Below are positions 36,597 to 47,422 of a DNA stretch of 64,000 bases, in pieces. The notes under the pieces are model-generated. The model worked only from the letters and a program-made list of their open reading frames with translations, ran no database searches and was not told the origin of the DNA. The translations under genes and the position numbers were made by a program. Every line of letters begins with the position of its first letter. The stretch's first letter is position 1. The DNA comes from Scatophagus argus (Eukaryota; Chordata; Actinopteri; Scatophagidae), in assembly GCF_020382885.2 (NCBI RefSeq), contig NC_058502.1:12241950-12305949 (forward strand), in the 5' to 3' direction.

Positions 36597-39500
36597 TCAA
36601 ATGTCCCTTGTCATTTTAAAACGCAGTACTACTACATGTCTCTGAAGTCCTTCTTCCCCATCCCACCGATGATCCAAAGAGAAGATACCTCTTTGCTCCA
36701 CAAAAGTCTCAAACAAGTGCAGCCCACCACCAACACCAAAGTAGTGGGATTTGGTGGCGAGGTAGACCAGTCCACCCGGTGCGAGCAGATTGTGAAGGGT
36801 CTCATGTAGAGCAGGGTAGTATGCAGTGTTGTAAATAGTCTCTGAGGTCAATATAATATCATATTTGGGTGGCGGATCTTCCTTTTTAACCAAAGCAAGA
36901 AATGTGCTCCAGTCACCGGAGAAAAAACGACACTTTGCTAGCAATGGCTGTTGGGCTTGGTCTACAGCTCTCTTCTTGGGTGGTGGGTTGCCATCTTTTG
37001 CTTCTTGTTTCTCTTTTGTCTTCATTTTACCATGGCCCTTGCCCCTCCCTTCTTTGTCATCGTCACTATCTACGTCATCATCCTCTTGGCAGTTTAGCAT
37101 TACATTTGGCACTGTAAGCTGTTCAATAACAGTACTGTTATAATCTTGGAAGTGGACATGCTTGGCTCCTCTCTTCAGAGCCAATAACCCCAACAGCCCT
37201 GCGCCACAGCCCAAATCCAAAACCATTTTCCCCCCAAATGTCTCGCCGTCTTTCTCAATCAGCTCCAGAAGGTCGTAAGTGCACTCCCACACTTTCAGCC
37301 CTCCCTCATACACGCCAGAGATGAGATCAGACCTCTGCTCCACAGTGCGGGAGAGAATTTTCTCCCTGTCCTCTCTCTCTGAGGCTGTCTTTTCAAAGAC
37401 CGTCTCATTGAGAAAATGAAGAGGAGGAAGAGTTCCTATGGTAACTGTTTCAGCGACAGCATCCTTAAGGAAGAGCTGTGGGTCTGACAGTGAAAGGTGC
37501 TCTTTTGCCGCTTTTACTGGCTCTGCTGGTTTGGGGTTATCATCAATCTGAAAAATAAAACAAATAAACAGTTTGCATGGTAAGAGGATGGATTCCCTCG
37601 GATGTGCATACCAATGACGTTAAAACACGTGTTCCAAGTTAACAATATTGTGCTTAAGGCATTTTTACCACAGCTATGAATCAATAATACATTGAAACGT
37701 GTACCTCAAGACATTGACTTGTAACGTGAAATTTTCTGTTTTAATCAACAGTGCAGAATTTTCACCTCCCACTTCTGAGATTGAGAGCACTTATTCAAAC
37801 ACTGGCAAAGTGTTAAGAACGTGATAAGCTCCCCTGTACTCCTAGTGGCTGTAGCAAATTACTTCGCTATAGTTGCGCCCCACTTCAACCGGCACGGGAA
37901 AGTTTCCACAGAGTCCAGATTTAAGAAATGTGGTACACTGCGAAATACAGAGTGATTTATCTAGAGGTGACAGATTTAATCGCCATGGTGTGAACTCACC
38001 TGGTAACGGCTTGAGTGCAATGGAAGTTCATTTAAGTGTAAAAGTCCCGCACTGTAGGTTTAAATAATTATGGTGGTTTTGGGTCTTCATAGGAACTTCC
38101 TATAAATGGGGGTGTCATTAAGTCTTCTGTGTTGTGTATGAATGTCTATATTTCATTAAAACAGTTAGAATTAATTGACAAAGCTGTCACTTATTGTACA
38201 AAAGTGTCTTACTGACCTACTGTCTCACGTTACAAAATTAACTTAGTCTTAATTCTTACTGACCAATATAAGCAGTGTTGGTATTGAAACAGCTTTCTGA
38301 AGCTTTGGTAACATTAAAAGTGGGCTTGAATTAGATCCCAACTCCAAGTTTCAGTTAACATGGTTCATGTGACAACTGCTGAGGCAATCAGTGTTGTGGG
38401 GTCAAATGAGGTGGACACTCCGTTTTAGCAGGATGCTCCTGAATGTGAAAACACCAAGTCAGTGCTGTGTACGAATGTTAAATGGTTCATAATGATGCTA
38501 CAGAACACATTCATTTATCTACTGGTTAGCTGATACTCTCAACTGTATAAAATGTAGTCTACTAACAAAGCTTGCTTGATGATGAACTGTAACAAATCAG
38601 GCATGTGATTCACTGTGTGACTGTAAGACTGTTTGCAAATCATGTTTGGACTGGTTGGTCATGTATTCAAATCTGTCAGAGCACAGCTGTATAAATAAAA
38701 ATCACTAGCAAGTTTTTGGCATGCTTCTGAACTTTGGTGTCTGAAAATAACAACTCCACTATCAGTATGAACTTGTATGATTTCCGCTATGACTTTTTAT
38801 TGACATGCTTCCACCCTGTGACGTCAAGGCTTGTGGGCATACAGATCATCAACCTACGCTCTCTGGTGGATATACACTTAACAGAAGTATTTACATCGTG
38901 GATTGTGATGGAATTGCTCATACAGTGGAAATTACTCAATTCAATAATACGCATATTTGTGTGTGTGTGTGTGTACTGGCGTCCCTGCCCTTTTCTTCTG
39001 TGCTCCATTCAAAGGGCAACAATTATTTTAAAATTTTCTTAGTATCTATTGTAACATAACATGGGTCTATCTTCATAGCTGACTAAATCTAATAAAATCA
39101 ATACTATTTTAGACTTAATTTTATTCTAAATTCTAGCCTACAAAATCAAATACCTAAAAATATAAATTATTCGCTATGGTGATGGGTAAACTCAATTCAT
39201 GTGAACTGAAAGACTGAACAACATCCTAAACTTGATTTTCCTGACAAATTAAAGATTCATATTTCCCTCTTAGGAGTTTTTCACCTTCAAAGTCATGCCA
39301 TGTATTAGTATATTTTGTAACTGATTCATCTTATGTGTTTTTTGTAATCTTAGGGTTTTTTGCCACATTTTGGCACAGAAAACCTATTTAACAAACTAGG
39401 TTATTAACCCTTTCAATCTAAACTTAAATAAGTGATGAAGGCCATGAAATGAGGTTATTAATTGAACTTGAATAAAGCTTTTTTAAAAGATTTTCACGGG

Positions 39501-39882
39501 CTGTTTATGTATAGTATTACTTATGTTTTTCTGTTTTCTTTGATGGTGTTCTGGTTTTACTTTCTCCAGGAATCTTTTTCATTGCAGCATATGTGAATGC
39601 AGTGTTGATAATGCTCATGATATGTCAATATTGCACTCGACTCAAGTTACTAAAATACAGAACAAATAAATGCTTGTGACTGTCCTAAGACAGCGTTTAA
39701 TCGCAGGCCCTTTTCAAGTCCCAGTTCTTGGAGTAAGTTAACCTATAGCACATTACTACTTAGCTAACATTACTCACAGATTTAGCAGCGTGGTCTTTCA
39801 TTCTGTTTTGCAATTCATTTCCATCCACGCTGTCTGGGGTTGCTGTTTGTGCGGGAACGTCGAAGTTAAAACAAAATGACAT
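36597..39882 (-). CDS. mettl18: METTL18, protein-histidine N-methyltransferase
   Basis: Two coding exons, 39882-39778 and 37547-36597, join in phase 0 to 351 residues (human 372). The N-terminus MSFCFNFDVPA matches the human MTFQFNFTIED. SAM motif I is VLDLGCGAG at about 144-152, followed by the acidic post-I segment HFQDYNS and by ILTSETIYN. The C-terminus carries HYFGVGGGLHLFETFVE as in human. METTL18 methylates a histidine of ribosomal protein uL3 and tunes translation. Between about residues 190 and 229 there is a highly charged insert (runs of Asp, then Lys/Gly-rich). This is a variable loop in the family. The initiator ATG at 39882 is favoured over a longer GTG-started frame because it aligns with the human N-terminus. 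The gene sits head to head with zdhhc16. Confidence 0.94.
37770..38067 (+). repeat. possible fish dispersed repeat in mettl18 intron
   Basis: The phrases CTAGTGGCTGTAGCAAATTA, CAGAGTCCAGATTTAAGAAA and the end GTCCCGCACTGTAGGTTTAA resemble, from memory, an interspersed repeat found in percomorph introns. The boundaries and class are uncertain. No inverted ends were found. Confidence 0.3.
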
Positions 39883-39978
39883 GATGACTGACAACACCGA
39901 GCACAAGTAGCGTGAGGTTGGAAATTTGCTCTCCACGTTTCCTACAGGGTCCACATGGTGAGGGAACTGACGTGCAAG

Positions 39979-40008
39979 TGTAGCTTAGCTGTGTGTAGCT
40001 TAGCTGCG
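39979..40008. repeat. 15-bp tandem duplication in the shared promoter
   Basis: Two adjacent copies of TGTAGCTTAGCTGTG differ at one base (the second has GCG at its end). Each copy contains two overlapping AGCT words. Confidence 0.85.
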
Positions 40009-40015
40009 TGTAAGA

Positions 40016-40034
40016 ACTACAAATCCCAGAATTC
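40016..40034 (+). promoter_or_regulatory. ZNF143/SBS-like motif
   Basis: ACTACAAATCCCAGAATTC matches the ZNF143 (Staf) promoter motif ACTACAATTCCCAGAATGC at 17 of 19 positions. It lies between two divergent transcription starts, where this motif is typical. Confidence 0.65.
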
Positions 40035-40239
40035 TGAGGACCACAGCGCGAATCCCAAGCTTGAGACCTTTTTACCGAAAAAACAACATTTACTGTTATT
40101 TGTGTGAATTAGCTTTAGAGCGATATTTAGAGGAAGAGTTAGCTACATACATGTACATTCCTGGACAAAACAATCACATCTGGAATATTGTATTGAGTTC
40201 CTGACTCGAGCTACCATGATGCATTTCGCCGCCAGTATC

Positions 40240-40248
40240 GCGCATGCG
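40240..40248. promoter_or_regulatory. NRF1-like motif
   Basis: GCGCATGCG is the core of the palindromic NRF1 site. It lies about 150 bases before the zdhhc16 exon 1 donor, near the expected start site. Confidence 0.55.
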
Positions 40249-40962
40249 TACTAGGTAAAGATCAGGATTCAGATCTGTCCATAAGGTCCCTGATCCTGCT
40301 CTTCTCCGCTAATATGTGGGAATAATCCCGTTTTTGCCTTTCTTTTGAAAATGTCGACGGGAGGGATGATTTCGGCAGTGTTCTTGTCTTCATAGAACAG
40401 TGAGTATTCCGTAATATAAATCTGAAGTGTTGTCAGATATCAGAACGTAGCACACAGCGTCAGGATTCTTAATAGGAAAACATTGTATGACATCCAAACA
40501 AAAGGGATTTGGAAGCGTAAGGATTCTGTGAGACTGTCCACAGCATTGTTTGCTGTAGTTAAAATAATGAAATGTTAGCGCTGATTGCTGCTACTGATAA
40601 AGGTCAGCTCTATTCCAGACCACTGCTCATCTCATCCCAGGTAACTTAACTGTCAAACCTCCACCCAAACTCCACCTTGTCTGGAATGCAGCAAGGCAAG
40701 ATACACGCAAGCTAGTTTACACATTTGAATGGTAGGCTTAGCAGATGAAGTTAAAGTGTCTGAGACCATAAACTGATTTTTCGAGTTATATTAACAACTT
40801 GTTTTCTATGTCTTTATTGTAGATGGATGTATTATATGTGCAATTAGCATTACATCTTATCAAAACATGGCTATTTTTTTTTTTATTTCAGCTTAGCATG
40901 AGGCTGTGAGGGTCTGTTGTTAATTGTTTCTTTATTTTTTCAAAGGTGCATGCATATTACAG

Positions 40963-41067
40963 ATGCAGGATGCGGTGGTGTCCCAGCCCTGTGCTCCAGC
41001 TGCTGCGCTGTGTGCGGTTACGGCCGTGTACCAGGAGAGGAAGGAGCAAACTGCCTTTGTGGATTAG
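40963..41067 (+). CDS. overlapping out-of-frame upstream ORF of zdhhc16 (34 codons)
   Basis: An ATG seven bases before the zdhhc16 ATG opens a second frame that ends in TAG at 41065-41067, inside the main coding region. If the exon starts at the ATTACAG acceptor, this ATG is the exon's first codon; if it starts at the CAAAG acceptor (40946), the ATG is also included. It has no recognisable domain. It might reduce initiation at the main start by leaky scanning. Confidence 0.25.
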   Translation: MQDAVVSQPCAPAAALCAVTAVYQERKEQTAFVD

Positions 41068-43877
41068 GGAAATTTGGGCTTACATGAGCGTGCTGGTGCA
41101 GTCACTTTACTTTAACTCCCTCACGGACTCAGATGTGGTTTTTGACTCAATCTTTGAACCAGTGTTTTTAACTGTGGATTATGTCACACGTTGGTTTGGA
41201 ACAGTGAGTATTTGTTTGTTTGTTTGCTTTAATGAGTTATTGGGTGTTTTTAAGTTTTTCTCTGACGAAAGCTTTCTATGTGTGTACTCTGTCTTTGTCT
41301 GGCAGGTGTTTGTTTGTTTGGTGGTGACACTGACCAGCTCCATTGTGGTGATAGCCTATTTTGTCCTGCTGCCACTGATCCTCAACACATACTCCCCTGC
41401 ATGGATTGCTTGGCATGTCTGTTATGGACATTGGAACCTCATTATGATTGCTTTCCATTACTTCAAAGCTGCAAAGACTTCCCCTGGATACCTACCCACA
41501 GTAAAATATCTACTACTATTTTTCAAAGAACCACAGATTGCTTTACTAATCTGGACTTGAATTCAATTTACATAAGCTTACACAACAAAAATGTCTTCTT
41601 CCGACCAGGAAAGAAATGACCGTCCATTTGTGGCAGTCTGTAAAAAATGCATCATGCCCAAACCAGCAAGAACACATCACTGTGGTATCTGTAACAGGTG
41701 AGTTGTTTTTCTTCTTTTCTATATTTCCTTAATTGATAAGTAGGTTATCTACTACTTTGCTGCCTATTTAATTTGTACCATCTGTGTTTTATTACTTCCA
41801 AAGCTAAATTATTGGGGTAAAAAAAACCCCCAACTCTTAGTACTGTTAGGTGGAATTTTCAACCTCTAAAATCCTAACGCTGATAAAGATTTGTAATGGT
41901 GCTGTTGTTCCTTGTTGACGTGTAGTCGTAGGATTGTTATAACTAATGAAACAGTTGACTGAACTGACATATCTGTAAAATTGTTTTCCCAGTATTGCTA
42001 CCCTTCTGCAGATGAGGGCCGAATATTTTAATGTTACAGACGTTACTATTATTTTGAGCTAATTTCTGATTTCTCCATAAAACAAGATCCCGTTGAGTGC
42101 TGAATGGAATATATTGCACTTATAGGGGGCAGGTCTGGTTTTTGGTGGTGGGCTGTTTAGCACGTTAGCCTTATGTTAAACAAGTTGTCTGTAAAAGTAT
42201 CAGACTGAATATTTTGTTTTCTCTTTGCAGGTGCATTCTGAAAATGGACCATCATTGTCGTATCCTTTGCTCTAACATTATTTTAAAATATTTTGGTACT
42301 ATCAAAAATGACGTAATATGACTGTGAGGAGAGGGTACTTTTCCTTAATTTCAGCGTTTCAGCCTGGTTGAATAACTGCGTTGGTCACTTTAACCATCGT
42401 TACTTCTTCTCCTTCTGCCTCTTCATGACCTTAGGCTGTATCTACTGTAGCATCAGTGGCAGAAACCTGTTCCTAGATGCATACAGTGCTCTTGAGGTGA
42501 AATGCGCACACACATAGCACACTGTTGGACTGATGTTGCTGGCCTGCTTGGTGTTTTGTCCTTGTAAAGCTTGTTGGGTTTCATCTCTTTCTTTTCCTCT
42601 CAGCCTGGTGTCTTTCTCTGCGGGGCATAACTGTTTCTGACTGACAATGCATTGTTTCTTTCTTTAATACTTGGGTTTGTGTATGTGGGCTGTTCCATTA
42701 GCGCTTTAAACATTTGGACATGGAAAAGCCAGGGGTGCCAGTAACAGGGATGGGAGTTCTTATAGGGCTTCTACCTCCAGGCCAGGTACAGTTTCAGAAG
42801 TACAAACACGATAACATGATTAAGCTTATGTGTTTTGTTACCTGTTAGTTATGTAATACTTGCTCTATTTAGACCAACTATCAGACACCTGCACCTCCGT
42901 ACACCTTTAAGGATAAGATGATTCATAAGAGCATCATCTACATGTGGGTGCTTACCAGGTAAGAAATGCATTTCATGTTGCCACTTGTCATATGAAGAAC
43001 CAGTCTGCATACTAAATCATCTTAGTGAGAGCGTGGTCTCGGTGAACACTGTTGTTCCACAATACAATGACAAACGTTGGGGAACCATTTAGCTTCCCTT
43101 TTGTCAAGGGTAATTGGCAGAGTCTTCCCCAGTGTGATTGAGAAACATTTTTAATCACTTACTGTTAGTACAAAACAATGAAATGTATTGATTTATTATT
43201 TCATACTGACTTACATTACATATGACTGTTAACTTTTAAGTATGCACAACTGGGACACCACAGTGGCCCTCATTCATAATCTTGGCAGTGGATCAAACAA
43301 AAATGCGTTTTGTGCTTTCAGCACTGTGGGCGTTGCTCTGGGAGCTCTGACACTTTGGCATGCAGTTCTTATATCCAGAGGAGAAACCAGCATAGAAAGA
43401 CACATTAACGGCAAAGAAACAAAGCGAATGGCAAGGCGAGGAAAGGTGAGCATGTTTAACAGTTCAAATGTAGAAGTAATTGAAGTTGTGATGAGTTAAG
43501 GGAGATTATTTATGATAGGCCACAAACCTTCAGTTAAATTTAATTGAACTAATAAACTTTTCATTGCTCCTTTTTCTGCTTTAATTTGTGACAGGTTTAC
43601 AGGAACCCTTATAACTATGGCAGGCTGAATAACTGGAAAGTCTTCTTAGGTGTGGAGAAGAGAAGGTATGTCTGTCTGTCTGTACTGATTTTCTGTTAAG
43701 GTATCCCTTAATCGTATATGATCAGTGCTGCCTTGTACTTCTCGTAATCCCTGTTTTGCTTCTTTTATCTGTAGTCACTGGGTGACACGTGTCCTCCTTC
43801 CTTCTGGACACACTCCATATGGTGATGGTTTGACATGGGACATCTTCCCAGTTAAAAAGGACTTAATACCTGTATGA
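40970..43877 (+). CDS. zdhhc16: palmitoyltransferase ZDHHC16
   Basis: Ten coding exons: 40970-41203, 41306-41500, 41609-41697, 42231-42259, 42363-42496, 42702-42785, 42873-42958, 43322-43445, 43595-43665, 43775-43877. They join to 382 residues (human long form 377). The cysteine-rich domain starts CKKC at 154 and carries the catalytic DHHC at 179-182, encoded across the 29-base exon 42231-42259. Hydrophobic segments lie at about 78-105 and 115-135, before the domain, and at about 190-215 and 275-300, after it. The family transfers palmitate to substrate cysteines; ZDHHC16 acts in the ER/Golgi, and phospholamban and ZDHHC6 are reported substrates. The conserved WHAVLISRGETSIERHIN segment and the YRNPYNYGRLNNWKVFLGV segment follow. 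Exon 42702-42785 corresponds to the optional human exon but is longer here. The start ATG at 40970 was chosen by alignment to the human N-terminus. Confidence 0.96.
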
Positions 43878-44351
43878 CAGACTCTATGTAGGCATACTTA
43901 TGGCCTAATTTCGGCAGATTTTTCGTCTCCAACCTCCTCCTGTCGTTTAACCTGGTTGGCTTGAAGGATCCATGCATGGTGGCTCCATACAGCTGAAGAA
44001 GTGGTATCATGTCAACCTCCAATACCTCAAAAACATGCTATTGCATTTCTCATGGTTCGTCAGTCTTCATTTTTGGATGGTTTGTTCTCCATTGGTTTTC
44101 ATAGAAATGAGTCGTACTCAGCTCTGGGACAATGATTGGCTTGATATTTTTATAAGCTACATGCTCTGACTGATATTATTGGACTGAAGAACCTTTAGAA
44201 TAATAATTTTTTAACACCTCCACGTCCACCTATTATGTGCAGGCAGTAGTCTGATATTATCATTTGAAACACACTTTCAAGGAAAACTAAAAAAACATTA
44301 TCAGGACCATGATAATGTTATTATTTATCTGTATTTTGTACCTAATAAGTT
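43878..44351 (+). other. zdhhc16: zdhhc16 3' UTR
   Basis: This stretch runs from the stop codon to the polyadenylation signal, about 475 bases. No repeat is recognised. The small open frame at 43972-44169 has no similarity that I know. Confidence 0.6.
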
Positions 44352-44357
44352 AATAAA
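44352..44357 (+). terminator. zdhhc16: zdhhc16 polyadenylation signal
   Basis: AATAAA is followed by an A/T stretch and then a T/G-rich segment at 44374-44395, a normal cleavage context. It is the first hexamer past the stop. Confidence 0.65.
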
Positions 44358-44834
44358 TCTTTATAAATTGTTTTATTTAAACAGTTGGTGTGAGTATTCA
44401 CTTACTACTAGAGGTGCACCTTCACTGTTATTGCACATGATTTTGTTTTTGTACCTCCAACTGTTTTTGAAAGGTATAAATATTGCTGTGGCAATTTTAC
44501 GTATCCCTAAATAACTGTCTTTTACGGTATTTAGATTTTTTTCTGCTATGGGATCACTTTACAATACTAAGCAGCTTCAGTGTTATGTCACAGAGTTTCC
44601 TGACGTAGACGGACCCAGAGACACGCCGCTAGTATGAGAGGATTAATTGAGATGCCTGCCAGTTTCAGTCTGCGCATTCATGTGACTTTACTACATCAGA
44701 ACCATACAGCTGCAGTAGCAGAGATTCACAAACATGAAAGCAAATCAGCGAGAGGACATATGAAAAGTAAATCCCTCCAATTTTAGCTAAATCTTGCTGG
44801 CAAAAAAACTAGTATGAAAACATATACCTATATG

Positions 44835-44947
44835 GTACCTTACCTGGCAGGGGAGATACCATGATCAAGAAGGTGGTTCACCCAAATGTGGGAATCTCAA
44901 CTGCATAATTTCTGGTAGTGGGGGGCTGCGTTCGCGCTCTCCCCTGA
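44835..44947 (+). ncRNA. U1 snRNA retro-copy with internal deletion (pseudogene)
   Basis: The sequence follows U1 snRNA from its 5' end: TTACCTGGCAGGGGAGATAC (the 5' splice-site recognition part, with one extra base before it), then ATGATCAAGAAGGTGGTT of stem-loop I. It then jumps to the CCCAAATGTGGGA loop of stem-loop III, the Sm site region GCATAATTTCTGG, and stem-loop IV (GCGTTCGCGC) ending in CCCCTGA. About 50 of 164 bases, mainly stem-loop II, are missing, apparently by a jump within a short CCCA homology. There is no U1 3' box and no recognisable upstream PSE, so this is not an active gene. It is followed within about five bases by a SINE in the same orientation. Confidence 0.85.
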
Positions 44948-44952
44948 TTATT

Positions 44953-45276
44953 GGGGGGCAGCTGTGGCCTAGAGGTTGGAGAAGCGGCTTGTGATCGGAA
45001 GGTGACTGGTTTCAATTCCCCCACCGGATGGGCAGGAAAAATTTGAGTGTGGTGGAGTAATAATGTCCCCACCCCCCATTAGCCAGCTGATGCTCCCTTG
45101 AGCAAGGCACTTAACTCCCAATATGCTCCCTGGGCGCTTGATGCAGCCCACTGCTCCTGTGTATTTCACTGCATGTTGCATGTGTGTATGTTTCAATCAG
45201 TGAAGGGTTAAATGCAGAGAAGTAATTTCTCAGTTTGGGATTAATAAAGTAATTTAAATAAAATAAATAAATATAT
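44953..45276 (+). mobile_element. tRNA-derived SINE
   Basis: The head GGCAGCTGTGGCCTAGAGG carries a pol III A box (TGGCCTAGAGGTTGG), and a B box-like GGTTTCAATTCC follows about 40 bases later. The body includes the GAGCAAGGCACTTAACTCCC segment characteristic of teleost tRNA-SINEs (V-SINE-like) and the GGGATTAATAAAGT tail, ending in (AAAT)n at about 45276. It looks nearly full length and moderately diverged. The U1 copy is joined to its 5' end. No convincing target duplication was found around the whole unit. Confidence 0.85.
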
Positions 45277-46600
45277 ATCATGTGGATTTTAATGCCTTTG
45301 ATAAACAGACAATTAAAAAAATGGACAGTGATCTTGTTTGATCAGAGTGAATGCCAAAGAATGAGGTTGTCTGACAAAGTCAGAAGCGATTAGGGGATGA
45401 TAACAGATTTGAGTCTGTTTCCAGCCCTCTTTCACCCTACCACTGTTCATCACATCACATCATGACACTGCGTCTGAATAATCCTACACACACACGCACA
45501 CTCAGACATGTCTGAATTCAGCCTTCCAGCAGATGTCAGTACTCAACATGTTATGGTTTAGTCAGAAGCTGGGCAGTATGGTGGATAAGAACAGTCGATT
45601 ATCAATTCTAATTAGGAAACAACATAATTTCAATATTGCTATTAAATTTGTAAACTATTTAGTTATTTTGATCATTTCCAGCTGGTGCCCAACTATACTG
45701 GTGTGTTACACCTATTTTTCCAACTGCTAATTGTGATTCACAGTGACATGCTGCGGAGAATGGTAGGCATAGATTTATCATTGTCATGTCATCGTCAAAG
45801 GTTACGCTATGGATCAACTTAAGAAAATTCAGTTACATCCAATTAGATGTGTAAGAGCGTACTTTACTACACTCATGATGCCACTCCGTAGGACTGAAGT
45901 TCTCCCAAATGTAAAAGGTAACCCTCCTACTTACCTGGAGCTATTTAGGCTATATTGTGAAGTGTTTTTTGTTTTTACCTTCACCTTTATTTATCAGTGT
46001 ATAGGTTAGAGTTCAAGTTTTTTTTTCAGCTTAAATGGACAGAATTTACTTGTTCCCAGATTGGTATACCGGTACAACATAATCCAATATGTATCTATAC
46101 TTGATAGTTATTTTATTTTATAGTTTTTTTTGTATTTATTTAAGACCCCCAGAAAAATAATCTCCTTGAACTGAGATATTTTCAGTTTTTGCTGTTTTAT
46201 AACAGTAACTAGTTAAGAACCTTATGCAAGTGAGACTTTTGTTAAAGATTTGGATTTTTTATAAATCACCAACAGTCGTGTTGTTCACTTTAAGAAGTGT
46301 GTTTTAAATGTCAATGTCAGGCGGAGATGCACTGAAGGGAAACCTTTAATTACATTTCTAAAAGCAAAACAACTTCCGTCTTTGCATTTCAAAATAAACG
46401 TACAAATACACGCAAAGATGTACTGCACAATGACGCAGTTATACTAGCCGAATACAGTTTTGTTTTTACCAACAGCTGTTCTCATTGTTTTACAAATTTG
46501 TTTTTCTTGCAAATCAAATAAATAAATATAGCAAATCATTACTATTATTCTGGAGGGCCTGTTTTTAATTTCCGTTCTTAATCTCAAGTGCTTGACGAAG
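45277..46600. other. intergenic region before ubtd1
   Basis: A/T-rich DNA without recognisable exons. The small open frames at 45533-45730 and 45809-46009 show no domain. Composition becomes more balanced after about 46560, where the probable ubtd1 5' UTR begins. Confidence 0.55.
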
Positions 46601-46955
46601 GATGGAGGAATTAATTCAAACTGCGCATGTGTGTAGACAGATAAGGATTTAATTCCAGATTCGTGCAGACAGCTTGTGTGGATGAGCTCCGTCCACTATG
46701 ATTCTGTGGGAATACGGACTTTGATAGCAGCTTTTGGGGGGAGAAGCTTTTGAGATTTCCTGGAGGCTGTGCAGGGCCAGACTGGTCACCAGCCCTCCAG
46801 CCCTGCGCTGACACGGTCTGTGACTGTCAACCTGCTGACTCGCATCTCCTGCTTATCGCGCCAGGGTCCAGTGATAACTTCACTTGGTTGGGAGCAAGTT
46901 CGGATGTGGCAGGCAAACTGCAGGCGAATGCATAATTTAGCAGACTGGATTTCCG
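46600..46955 (+). other. ubtd1: probable noncoding first exon of ubtd1
   Basis: This is a GC-balanced, non-repetitive stretch that ends at a GTAGGC donor (46956). The next acceptor (CTGGAATGTAG, exon from 47415) opens eight bases before the ubtd1 ATG, which makes a spliced 5' UTR likely. The 5' boundary is not determined. Confidence 0.4.
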
Positions 46956-47196
46956 GTAGGCAAAATGAATCACAACATTTTTTTTCTTTTTTTTTTGTTA
47001 AAGATAATAGCTATTAAAATAGCAAACGACCTATAACTAAAACTGCAAATTAATCAGACAGTTACAAATTATAAATTACAAACAGATAATATGATTTGCA
47101 ATAGTGCATCAACGTAGATTTTTAAAATATTTGAATGGAAAAATCAGAGCCGCGGTGACATGAGGTACACGCGCGTGTCCCCGTCAGCTGGCAGTA

Positions 47197-47208
47197 CACG
47201 TGACGTAA
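47197..47208. promoter_or_regulatory. overlapping E-box and CRE
   Basis: CACGTGACGTAA joins a CACGTG E-box to a CRE-like TGACGTAA. It lies 215 bases before the ubtd1 coding exon, among other GC-rich words (ACGCGCGT at 47170-47177). It could mark an alternative start site downstream of the first noncoding exon. Confidence 0.4.
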
Positions 47209-47422
47209 ACATCGCAGCTTGTCTGACCTCACGGGAACAAGGAGTGCTGAGCTGTCATTATTCCCTGATGATGATTTTCATATGAGCCACATAAGTGGAC
47301 ATCACCATTAACTGTTTCTTGACCACATTTTCATTTTAAAGCATTTGTGCTTGTTTGAAAATGCGGCCAATATGGAGTTAGACTGATGATGTTTCTCCTT
47401 GGCCTGGAATGTAGGGACAGTG

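Larger units (their letters stand above)
39883..40398. promoter_or_regulatory. shared head-to-head promoter of mettl18 and zdhhc16
   Basis: The mettl18 start codon (minus) and the probable zdhhc16 noncoding exon 1 (plus, ending at a strong GTGAGT donor at 40399) leave less than 0.5 kb for both promoters. The stretch contains a ZNF143-like motif, an NRF1-like motif, a 15-base tandem duplication and no TATA box, all usual for bidirectional housekeeping promoters. Exon 1 of zdhhc16 holds a 14-codon upstream ORF at 40351-40395. Confidence 0.65.

Noticed and set aside
39883-39954. N-terminal extension of mettl18 from an upstream GTG
   Set aside because: The ATG at 39882 aligns with the human start, and a GTG start is unlikely in a vertebrate nuclear gene.
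44835-44947. Functional U1 snRNA gene
   Set aside because: Stem-loop II is missing, there is no U1 3' box after the end and no clear PSE before it; the sequence is a retro-copy.
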